Assembly (NCBI RefSeq): GCF_000020125.1
Contig: NC_010681.1
Location: 868,001-932,000 of the forward strand
Length of the DNA stretch: 64,000 nucleotides
Direction of reading: 5' to 3'
Source of the DNA: Paraburkholderia phytofirmans PsJN
GTDB lineage: Bacteria > Pseudomonadota > Gammaproteobacteria > Burkholderiales > Burkholderiaceae
Under the pieces are notes generated by a model. The model searched no databases and was not told the origin of the DNA. It worked only from the letters and a program-made list of their open reading frames with translations. This document shows, piece by piece, positions 25,363-32,572 of this stretch (its first letter is position 1; every line of letters starts with the position of its first letter). The position numbers and the translations under genes were made by a program.

Positions 25363-27339
25363 TTACATGCCGGCGTATCCCACCGGCGTCGTCGCGTTGG
25401 CCTTGGCGACCGACGCATTGTTCGACACCACATACACCGGCGATTCAGTCAGGTTGAGCGTCAGCACACCGTTGCTGTACTTCGCATTGGTCGCGTTGCC
25501 CATCATGTCGACCACCTTCACGGTGCCGCTCGTGCCCGGCGCGTCGACGTTGAGGCTGTACGCGACGCTATAGGTCGAGCTAAAGCCCGCGCTGGCGCTC
25601 CACACGTTGTTGTTGTGCGCCCACAAGGCGGTGACAACCGCGCCGTTGCCTACCTGCTGGAACGCGTACGCGTAGACGCCGTTCGGCGTGCCGTTCACCG
25701 GACCGAGCGTGGTGGTGCCGTCGAGCGTGTGCGTCATCGCGCTGATCGCCATGGCGACCGGCTTCGGGCTGATGTTGGTCGCGCCGTACGCGCCTTGCGC
25801 ATCGCTCAGGTCGAAGAAGGTGCCGTAGCCGACTTCATCCGGATAGTCCGCGCCGTAGAACACGTAGGTCTGGTCCGCGCCTTCGCCGAGCGTGATGATG
25901 TGCATGCGCGCCGCGACCGCCGCTTGTGCGTACAACACGTTCGCGCTCGGATAGTTCGGGCCGTACGACGTGCCAAGGTCGTAGCTGATGCCGGCTTCCG
26001 TCGAGAACAGATGCATGCCGGTGCGGTAGTCGGTGGCCATTTCCGCGCGCAGGTTGCGCATCTGGCCGCGCAACGAACCGTCGGCGGTGGACGGGTCGCT
26101 GTCGTAGCGCTCAGGCGGATGCGACGGCGAGGTGCCCGCGTCGTAGTAACCGTGCGTGGCGACCGCGTCGATGAATTGGCCGAAGCCGAGCGAGGCGAGG
26201 CGCTTCAGGTGCGAAGTGGTCAGGCTCGGGAAGGCATCGGCCGGGCCCATCACCATCGCGTGCGGATCGGTTGAATGAATGCCCTGGTAGACCGCCTGAT
26301 ACAACGCGACGAAGTTGGCGTCGGTGTCGGTCCACATCTGGTTCGGTTCCCACGTCACCTGATAGTAGTTCGCCGATTGAGTCGGGAAGTACGCGGCGCG
26401 GATCGCGTTCGATTCCGTGCCGACGCGGCTCATATAGCTCTGGTAATACGACATGTCGGTCGGCAGCGTCGTGTCGTCCTGGAAGGCGCCGGTGCTGCTC
26501 GCCCACGCAGGAATGCCGTCGAGGCGGATCAGACGCATCACGTTGCCGCTCTTGTAGAACGAATCGAGATTATTCGCCGACGGGTTGAACGTGTTCGGTC
26601 CGTTCGGTTCCATGCTGGAGAGCTGGCGGTCGTCGATCGTCGACGAAATGCCGAGCGCGGCGAGCAGCGGACCGTTGTCGTTCGCGCCTTGCATGCCGAA
26701 GCGATGCTGCTCCTGACGCGCATAGGTCACGGCCGGAACGACGCCGGACAGGTTCGGCGTTACGCCGAAGCTGGCGATGCCGACCGGACGCGTGCCGGCT
26801 TGCGGCAACTGGCCGCCGTTCTTCGCGAGCGTGCCTGTCGCCGCGAAATAGCCGGCCAGCGTCGAGGTGCAATTGAACGTGATGGTTTTCGCGCCGCTCG
26901 CCACGGCGGTGCTGCCGCTCGCGGCGACGCGGCCGAGCGTGTCCGTGACGGCCCAGTTCAGCGTGTCCGCGCTCGGCGCGTTGGTGTTGAAGACGAGCTG
27001 GAAGGTGCTGCCGGACGCGAAGATGCGCGTGTTGTCGGCGCTTGGCGTATCGGCGGAGATCGTCGCGCTGCCTGAGCCGCCCGACGTGGTGGGCGAGGCG
27101 CAGCTCATGGCCGCGGTACCGCCCGCGGCGTTGAGAGCGGCAGTGCCGGTGCTGGCGTTGCCGGCGGCAGACGTGCTGGCCGAACTGCTTGAACCGGTGG
27201 CGCCGGCTTGAGCTGCCGCGGTGCTGGCGGCGCCGTTACTGCCGCCGCCACCGCCGCATCCGGCGAGTGCGAGGGAGAGTGTCGAGAGTAGGAATAGTCG
27301 TGATTTCATCAATCTGTAAGCAATGCGTGAGCTGATCAT
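25363..27339 (-). CDS. Secreted lipoprotein, glycoside-hydrolase-like (clan A type), paralogue 1
   Basis: A 658-residue protein with a lipoprotein signal (LLSTLSLALAGC, modified Cys near 28), a Gly/Ser/Ala-rich linker, a small beta-type domain and a C-terminal TIM-barrel-like region. Candidate catalytic residues are E331 in YYQVTWEPN and E448 in FSTEAGISYDLG, 117 residues apart, which is the spacing expected for clan GH-A acid/base and nucleophile. It shares long blocks with the protein at 32573-34855 (HGYYDxGTSPSHPPER, ANVLYAQAAV, LGEGADxTYVFY, DMMGNAT). GAGGA precedes the ATG. The likely role is cutting or trimming a polysaccharide at the cell surface, probably the EPS made nearby. Substrate is unknown. 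Confidence 0.75.
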   Translation of the reverse strand: MISSRIAYRLMKSRLFLLSTLSLALAGCGGGGGSNGAASTAAAQAGATGSSSSASTSAAGNASTGTAALNAAGGTAAMSCASPTTSGGSGSATISADTPSADNTRIFASGSTFQLVFNTNAPSADTLNWAVTDTLGRVAASGSTAVASGAKTITFNCTSTLAGYFAATGTLAKNGGQLPQAGTRPVGIASFGVTPNLSGVVPAVTYARQEQHRFGMQGANDNGPLLAALGISSTIDDRQLSSMEPNGPNTFNPSANNLDSFYKSGNVMRLIRLDGIPAWASSTGAFQDDTTLPTDMSYYQSYMSRVGTESNAIRAAYFPTQSANYYQVTWEPNQMWTDTDANFVALYQAVYQGIHSTDPHAMVMGPADAFPSLTTSHLKRLASLGFGQFIDAVATHGYYDAGTSPSHPPERYDSDPSTADGSLRGQMRNLRAEMATDYRTGMHLFSTEAGISYDLGTSYGPNYPSANVLYAQAAVAARMHIITLGEGADQTYVFYGADYPDEVGYGTFFDLSDAQGAYGATNISPKPVAMAISAMTHTLDGTTTLGPVNGTPNGVYAYAFQQVGNGAVVTALWAHNNNVWSASAGFSSTYSVAYSLNVDAPGTSGTVKVVDMMGNATNAKYSNGVLTLNLTESPVYVVSNNASVAKANATTPVGYAGM

Positions 27340-27439
27340 GGGGCGACGTCCTCGCGCACAGCGCGTCGGGAGGTCGGGCGAACAGCGGGGTTCATTTGCA
27401 AGCCAGCCGATGACCGAGGCTTCGACACTGGCGTCCTGA

Positions 27440-27560
27440 GTGCGCAGCTTTGTAGCTGCGCGAGGGTGATGCCTTCCCGGGATGCCGGCCCCGGATGCTT
27501 CTCTGCTGAGAAGCTTTTGTCATACGAAATCCACCGCTCAGAGGAGCGGATTTTGGCGGA
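27440..27560 (-). ncRNA. Candidate structured 5' leader of the lipoprotein gene
   Basis: Three perfect or near-perfect hairpins lie in 120 bases: GCGCAGCT-TTGT-AGCTGCGC (27442-27461), GCTTCTC-TGCT-GAGAAGC (27497-27514) and CCGCTC-AGAG-GAGCGG (about 27533-27548), with a CCGGG/CCCGG pairing at about 27477-27494. They lie 100-220 bp upstream of the lipoprotein start, on its transcript if transcription begins beyond 27560. It does not match a riboswitch class that I recognise. Read on the plus strand, the second hairpin is followed by TTTT and could instead be a terminator. Confidence 0.4.
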
Positions 27561-27738
27561 ATCGGACGACCGGGGAAGGTACGACGAAAACGGCCAGCGT
27601 GTCGAGGAGCAGCGCGATTCAGATCGCAGTACGTGAACTCATGGCGTAGCCATTGAATTTCTTACTGCCCCGCAAGCTGGAGAAACTTAGTTTGGGAAGA
27701 ATCGACCGCAACGATACGCATTAGTATGCTTAAAAGAA

Positions 27739-27753
27739 GTAACGAGTCGTTAC
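27739..27753. promoter_or_regulatory. 15-bp palindrome, possible operator
   Basis: GTAACGA-G-TCGTTAC is perfectly symmetric. It lies in the AT-rich centre of the divergent region, about 400 bp upstream of each flanking gene. Regulator unknown. Confidence 0.4.
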
Positions 27754-28152
27754 GTATGAACATTAATGCAGTACTAATTGCTTTGATCGCACAAAAGTAT
27801 CTGTCAGGCGAAACCAGTGTTTTCCCGCCAGAGCGAATTGGGGCCGCAATAATTTGAAACGGATGCCTAACTATCGGGCGCGGTCAATCGACTGAGAAAT
27901 GGGCGCTAGCGCTCATTGGTCAGCCGAAAAGCTCTTGGGGTTGGCGTAAAAGTGCTGAACCTTGGGTGTAACGTTTCTTCGCGACATGGACTTCGCAGCG
28001 GAACTGTCGCTGTTTTACGAAGACATTGACGCGCTCTGCAAAGCGGAACGCGCCAACCACGATGTTGGATGCCGACGTTACTTTGCGTCTGCCATAACGG
28101 GGGCGGCATCCCTCCGCTGCGCAAAAAGGGCGGTTATCCAGAGAGATAAATC

Positions 28153-29238
28153 GTGAGGATTCTTCAACTGGTTCATGCGCCGCGTTTGTCCGGCGCAGAA
28201 GTACTCGTAAAAGGATTGGCCATCCATCATCAGCGCGGTGGCCATGAAGTCTGCATGACATCGCTGCTTCCAGAGCAGGAGGATTTCGCCGCCATTCATG
28301 CAGAACTTCAGGCAGCCGGCGTCACGTGTCTGTTTCCCGAGGTTCGCTACGGCAGGGTGGGAAAGCTGCTGCACCTGTATCGCGTGGTGCGGCGATTCCG
28401 GCCCGATTTCATCGTCGCTCATGCCACGCTTGCCGCGCTGTATGTGCGCCTTCTGCCGGTCCATACGCCGATTGCGTGGGTCATGCATTCCGGCGTCAAC
28501 GATTTCGAGAACGGCGCGCTCAAGCGGGCCGAACGCCTGCTCTCACGGCGGGCGAGAGCCATCATCGGCGTGTCGCAGCAGAATATCGACGACTACCTTC
28601 GGGAGATTGGCCGGCATCCCGCCATGGTTGTGATTCCGAATGGCGTGGATGCGCAGTTGTTCTCACAAGCCAACGACGCCGTCGCGCCGGACATCGGCGT
28701 GCACCCGAAGCAGATCGTCCAGCTCGGCCGCTATATCGAAGGCAAGAGCCAGCTGGACACGATTCGCGCATTCGAGCGCGTGCTGCAATCGGAACCGGAG
28801 GCGCGCCTGCTGTTCTGCGGCGTGGTCGAAGATCTCGACTATCACAGGGCGGTGCTGTCGCTGGTTCGTCAACTCGGCCTGGAAAACAGGGTGACGGTGG
28901 GCGGGCCGCGTTCCGACGTCGCCGCGATTCTGCGCGCCTCGCGGGTCTTCGCGATGCCGTCGCGTTTCGAAGCACAGAGCATTGGTTTTCTCGAGGCGCT
29001 TGCGTCGGGTATTCCAGTCGTGGCGAGCCGGATTCCCTCGTTCGGTTTTGCGAGCGCGTTTGCCGGCGTCAGTCTGGTCGACACGACCGACGCCGAAGCC
29101 TACGGTCGCGCGCTGTTGCACGCGCTCGACACGCCGCGCGCGAACCGGCAACTGGCCGGCTACACGCTGCACGACACCGCGGATCGTTACATGACGATCG
29201 CGCAGAAGTTCGTTCACCCGCTGCAGGTTTCGGCCTGA
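28153..29238 (+). CDS. Glycosyltransferase, GT4-type, EPS-associated
   Basis: A 361-residue GT-B glycosyltransferase. It begins at a GTG: MRILQLVHAPRLSGAEVLVKG. The C-terminal donor-binding half has the E-x7-E motif in RFEAQSIGFLEALASGIPVV near residue 285, and VVIPNGVDAQLFS lies near 160. It is a close paralogue of the protein at 58489-59562 at the other end of the EPS region, sharing APRLSGAEVL and the whole domain order. It adds one sugar to a lipid-linked intermediate at the cytoplasmic face, probably during EPS repeat-unit assembly. Confidence 0.85.
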   Translation: MRILQLVHAPRLSGAEVLVKGLAIHHQRGGHEVCMTSLLPEQEDFAAIHAELQAAGVTCLFPEVRYGRVGKLLHLYRVVRRFRPDFIVAHATLAALYVRLLPVHTPIAWVMHSGVNDFENGALKRAERLLSRRARAIIGVSQQNIDDYLREIGRHPAMVVIPNGVDAQLFSQANDAVAPDIGVHPKQIVQLGRYIEGKSQLDTIRAFERVLQSEPEARLLFCGVVEDLDYHRAVLSLVRQLGLENRVTVGGPRSDVAAILRASRVFAMPSRFEAQSIGFLEALASGIPVVASRIPSFGFASAFAGVSLVDTTDAEAYGRALLHALDTPRANRQLAGYTLHDTADRYMTIAQKFVHPLQVSA

Positions 29239-29267
29239 CGTCGATCGGACCGGCCGGCTTGCTGAAC

Positions 29268-29294
29268 GTTACTGCGGTTACTGCGGTTACTGCG
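29268..29294. repeat. Three tandem 9-bp repeats at the 3' end of the PIG-L gene
   Basis: GTTACTGCG occurs three times without a break. The array covers the stop codon and last codons of the minus-strand gene ending at 29287 and the gap before the converging glycosyltransferase gene. Copy number could vary by slippage and alter the C-terminus. Confidence 0.75.
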
Positions 29295-31677
29295 CGAGCC
29301 GGTCGATTCGCACGGTTTCCGAGAAGAGCCCCGGTAATTTGCCGAGTTCCTGAGCTTCGCCCAGCGCCAGGCCGTTTCCGGATGGATAGCGCGTGATTGC
29401 CGGCGCGCCGCCGGTGAAATAGAAATCGCCGAGGGTCGCGTCGGTCCGACGAAACAGCACGAGTGCCGCCCCCTGTTTGTCGCGCACGAATTCCGGAAAC
29501 ACATCCGACCACGACATGCCATGCAAGGTCGCCGCCTGGGCCGGCGCGCTCGCCGCGCCGCTGAGGTCGAGCGTGGCGACGTCGATCATGGCTTCTTCGC
29601 TCGATTCGTCCAGATGCGGCGTCAGCAGAATCAGCGTATTGCTGTCGCGGCCATGCACGGCGCCCATTGTCACTTTCACGAAGTCAGGCGCAAAACTCGC
29701 CGGCAAGACGTTGCGTTCGCCGATGCTCATGCGTGTGCCCTCGTTGGCGATCGGCGTGAGCGCGAGGCGTCCGTTAGCGCCGTCCACCGCGATCAGAGAG
29801 GCGCGCGAGCCCGCCGTTTCGCGTGCCAGCAGATTGACGTTCTGCGGCAGATTCCTGGCCTGCGCCCAGAGCACCGGCGCCGATCCCGTCGAGGCGCCCG
29901 GTCCTTGCGAAGACGCCATCCATAGATCGAGCCCGCTGTCGGCTCGCTTCTGCGCGATCAGCACGCTGGCCCGTCCCGTTCCGGTGAAGTTCGCCGCCAC
30001 ATATTGCTGCGTCAGTTCCGGCCGGAACGCGTTGCTCGTCTGCAGCCAGAGGCGTGGCGCCTCGAACGACTCGCCGGTACTGCGAAGCAACCAGAACGCG
30101 GTGCCGCCCTGGCGTGCCGCGATGATCATCAGATCCGCCTCGCCGTCGCCGTCGAAATCGCCGAGGAGGAAGCGCACGCTGTCGAAGCACAGTTTGTCGC
30201 CGGCGCAACTCGGTGCGATAGCCTGAGGATCGAACGGAACGGCGCTCGCGTACCACAGCGCGGGTGCCGAAGCTTTGGCGAGGGAAGCGGCATACACGTT
30301 GAATCCCGGCCCGTCGTGTTGCCGCTGGACATACACCGCGGATTGCTCGCCCGAGCCGGCAATATCGCCGACCATCGCCGTGGCGAGCCTCAGGTCGTTC
30401 GCCTGTGTGTGCTGCGTGGTGGCCCAGCGGTAGCGCGTGGTGAGCGCGGTACAGCCGCGCATGGTCAGCTTGCCGTCGTTTTCGCCGAGGCAATGCCGCA
30501 GCGGCGTATAGACGAGGCCGAAGTCCCACGGCGTCCAGCTTTGCGCCACGTCCCATTGATCGCAGGTTTCCGCGACCAGGTATCCGTCGCGCTCGGCGAT
30601 ACATTGCGAGGTCGCGACGCTCACGAGCGCGGCGTTGCGCGTATTGCCGGGATACACGGTCAGCGGATCCCATCGCCATTGCTGCGTGGACGAGTCCGTG
30701 CAGGCGGCGAGCGTCGGCGCGCGTCCCGGTCCCGCGGACGTCAGGCAGCGGCTCGCTGCCGCGTTGAACAGCTGAATTGTATGAGACACGAAATCCGGCA
30801 CGCGGCGATCGGCGCGATCGGCAAACGCGTAGCGTCGCGAAATCCAGTTACCGTCCCATTGAAACTCGCCGAATACATGGGACGACTCGCTGCCGTCGAT
30901 CGAAAAATAACTGGCGACGATGTCGCGCTTGCGCTGCACTTCGGCTGCGGGAAGATTGCCGGGCCAGCCGCCGGTCGGATAGGTGACGTGGTAGACGATC
31001 GGCACGCCTTTGCCGAGCGTCTGCGCGACGTGGCGGGTAATACGCGCCGAATAGATATGATCGGGATGCTCGATAAACGGCACGGTGTCCGGATTGAGCG
31101 TGTAGATCAGCGTCGCTGGCGCGAGCATCGCTTTTAACGTGGCCGACAAGGAGTCACGATCGTATTTCACGCGCACGGAGCCGTCCGCGTTCATCGGATA
31201 CGTGGAAATCGTGGCGTGTTGTTCCCACAGCAGGCCGAGCGGCACGCGGCCGCCGCGCACGGCGCCGCCGGGCAGGCGAAGTTCGAGCAGTCGCACTTGC
31301 GGCCTGGCCTTCAGCACCATCTGATGCACGAGCTTGCCGGCAATCGTGACGTTGGATTCAAGCCACTCGTCGGGCACGCCGGCCATGCGCGCGTAAGCGA
31401 GCCGCGAGGCCCGCTCGCGGGTTTGCACGTAAGCGAAGTCCGCACCGTTGGCGCCGCCGATCAGATGCACCGTGGTAATGCACCAGCCCGCGTCGAGACG
31501 CTCGCTAATGGCCGGATCGACGAAAAGCAGATCGTCGTCGAGATGGGCGACCACCGTGACCAATGTGCCGGGACCGCACTCGGCCGCGCGCGCCGCGCCC
31601 GGCAGGAAGGCGAAGAAGAGAACCGCGAAAAAAGCAAAGAATGAATCGCGAACGAGCGGGCTTGCCGATAATCGCAT
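29287..31677 (-). CDS. Secreted PIG-L-family deacetylase with lectin-like and FG-GAP-like segments
   Basis: A 796-residue protein. Signal peptide at residues 1-32 (FFAVLFFAFLPGAARAAE). A PIG-L/LmbE deacetylase domain follows, with the metal motif VVAHLDDDLLFVDP (H45, D47, D48) and a second histidine motif, FIEHPDHIYSARI. Residues about 275-390 look like a ricin-type beta-trefoil (CLTSAGP..., QQWRWD, C-rich QxW-like pattern). The rest has VCBS/FG-GAP-like repeats (LLGDFDGDGEADLMIIA, VGDIAGSGEQSAVYV). PIG-L enzymes remove N-acetyl groups from amino sugars. A secreted form with binding modules suggests action on an extracellular glycan. A perfect hairpin covers the ribosome-binding region. Confidence 0.8.
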   Translation of the reverse strand: MRLSASPLVRDSFFAFFAVLFFAFLPGAARAAECGPGTLVTVVAHLDDDLLFVDPAISERLDAGWCITTVHLIGGANGADFAYVQTRERASRLAYARMAGVPDEWLESNVTIAGKLVHQMVLKARPQVRLLELRLPGGAVRGGRVPLGLLWEQHATISTYPMNADGSVRVKYDRDSLSATLKAMLAPATLIYTLNPDTVPFIEHPDHIYSARITRHVAQTLGKGVPIVYHVTYPTGGWPGNLPAAEVQRKRDIVASYFSIDGSESSHVFGEFQWDGNWISRRYAFADRADRRVPDFVSHTIQLFNAAASRCLTSAGPGRAPTLAACTDSSTQQWRWDPLTVYPGNTRNAALVSVATSQCIAERDGYLVAETCDQWDVAQSWTPWDFGLVYTPLRHCLGENDGKLTMRGCTALTTRYRWATTQHTQANDLRLATAMVGDIAGSGEQSAVYVQRQHDGPGFNVYAASLAKASAPALWYASAVPFDPQAIAPSCAGDKLCFDSVRFLLGDFDGDGEADLMIIAARQGGTAFWLLRSTGESFEAPRLWLQTSNAFRPELTQQYVAANFTGTGRASVLIAQKRADSGLDLWMASSQGPGASTGSAPVLWAQARNLPQNVNLLARETAGSRASLIAVDGANGRLALTPIANEGTRMSIGERNVLPASFAPDFVKVTMGAVHGRDSNTLILLTPHLDESSEEAMIDVATLDLSGAASAPAQAATLHGMSWSDVFPEFVRDKQGAALVLFRRTDATLGDFYFTGGAPAITRYPSGNGLALGEAQELGKLPGLFSETVRIDRLAQ

Positions 31678-31679
31678 AG

Positions 31680-31710
31680 TGATTCGAGCTCTGACGGTAA
31701 GCTCGAATCA
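31680..31710 (-). promoter_or_regulatory. Perfect 11-bp hairpin immediately before the PIG-L start codon
   Basis: Arms 31680-31690 (TGATTCGAGCT) and 31700-31710 are fully complementary with a nine-base loop. In the PIG-L transcript the hairpin ends two bases before the ATG at 31677, so it covers the ribosome-binding site. It could block translation, be an operator, or terminate the upstream gmm transcript; no T-run follows. Confidence 0.6.
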
Positions 31711-31811
31711 TACTGTAGCGGCCTTGGCCGGCACGTTGCCGAACTCACAGTCAGCGGCAAATTGCGATCCGGCGGCGCGGGTTCAGCCTCATGCGGCGGC
31801 TTGCTGCTCCG

Positions 31812-32267
31812 TTAGCGGAAGTAGGCTTTGGTGTTGTCGTGAACATCCTCGCGCGCGAGCAGGTCCGAAGGCGCAAGCCACACATATTCGCTGTGCTGCT
31901 CGGGCCGTCCAAGCGGCGCGGTGCCCGTAAGCGTGAGCGAATAAGCGAGCACGATGTAGTGCGTCGACACGTCCGGCTCGCCCGCGAAGTTGTCGCTGTA
32001 GTGATGTTCGAACACGCCTTCAAAGCTTGCCGTCGAGCGCGCCAGTTTCGCGATGCCCAGCTCGGCGTCGGCGATGCGGGCAAACGCGGCGTCGAGTGTT
32101 TCGTCTTTGTGGATGCGGCCGCCTGGAACGAACCAGGTGCCGCGCGCAGGGCGGTTGCGGCGGCGGCCGACCAGCACGCGCCCTTGCGTGTCGCTGACGA
32201 TCAGATCGAACGCAACCAGAGGCGTGAGGCGAACCACGTCCAGGAAATCGATCTCGGTCAGCAGCAT
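31812..32267 (-). CDS. gmm: GDP-mannose mannosyl hydrolase (Nudix family)
   Basis: A 151-residue Nudix protein. The Nudix box variant is GGRIHKDETLDAAFARIADAELG near residues 49-71, the form seen in Gmm/WcaH rather than the strict consensus. The N-terminal LTPLVAFDLIVSDTQGRVLVGRR and C-terminal EYVWLAPSDLL match that family. It hydrolyses GDP-mannose or GDP-fucose to GDP and sugar, controlling nucleotide-sugar supply. GGGAG five bases before the ATG at 32267 sets the start; the frame is open to 32306. The link to manC, gmd and fcl in the same locus fits well. Confidence 0.88.
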   Translation of the reverse strand: MLLTEIDFLDVVRLTPLVAFDLIVSDTQGRVLVGRRRNRPARGTWFVPGGRIHKDETLDAAFARIADAELGIAKLARSTASFEGVFEHHYSDNFAGEPDVSTHYIVLAYSLTLTGTAPLGRPEQHSEYVWLAPSDLLAREDVHDNTKAYFR

Positions 32268-32309
32268 GTCATCTCCCGCAGTTCTCGCGCTGGTTGCGCG
32301 CGCCATCGA

Positions 32310-32459
32310 CTAATAGTCGCGATGGTGATCGTCGTGTCGCGTGAGCCGGCCCGAGACGCTCGTCAGAAAAAGCGCGAGCACAATCGCGCCGATCGTCGCG
32401 AAGAAAAACGCGCCGATCATCGCGGCCAGTATCAGCGTCATCCATGCAAGGCCGTTCAT
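32310..32459 (-). CDS. Small single-pass membrane protein
   Basis: A 49-residue protein: MNGLAWMTLILAAMIGAFFF starts one long hydrophobic stretch (about residues 5-34), followed by a His/Asp-rich tail, RLTRHDDHHRDY. GGAG lies eight bases before the ATG. It sits between the second glycosidase-like gene and gmm on the same strand, 42 bp from gmm, so it is likely co-transcribed. No family is recognised. The polar tail could bind metal or be a partner site, but this is only composition. Confidence 0.65.
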   Translation of the reverse strand: MNGLAWMTLILAAMIGAFFFATIGAIVLALFLTSVSGRLTRHDDHHRDY

Positions 32460-32572
32460 GTCTCGGCTCCAGCGTGTTGATAGGCATGCTAACGTGCCCC
32501 CGCTTGCATACTATGTGCGCCAGTCGCCGCAGAGGCTGTCCCATCACGCCGAAGTATCGGCACATCGCGCCG

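Larger units (their letters stand above)
27340..28152. promoter_or_regulatory. 813-bp divergent intergenic region with structured leader candidate
   Basis: It separates the lipoprotein gene (minus) from a glycosyltransferase gene (plus). The half next to the lipoprotein gene has several hairpins (listed separately). The middle (27640-27860) is AT-rich and contains a 15-bp palindrome at 27739-27753. No coding region is supportable, though a 33-codon AUG frame exists at 27756. Promoters for both genes should lie here. Confidence 0.5.

Noticed and set aside
27440..27560. A named riboswitch (cobalamin, cyclic di-GMP or c-di-AMP) in the leader
   Set aside because: Key conserved sequences of these classes were not found, so no class was assigned; kept only as an unclassified structured leader.
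27756..27857. A 33-codon AUG frame in the divergent region
   Set aside because: No good ribosome site; the AT-rich setting and shortness make chance the better explanation.
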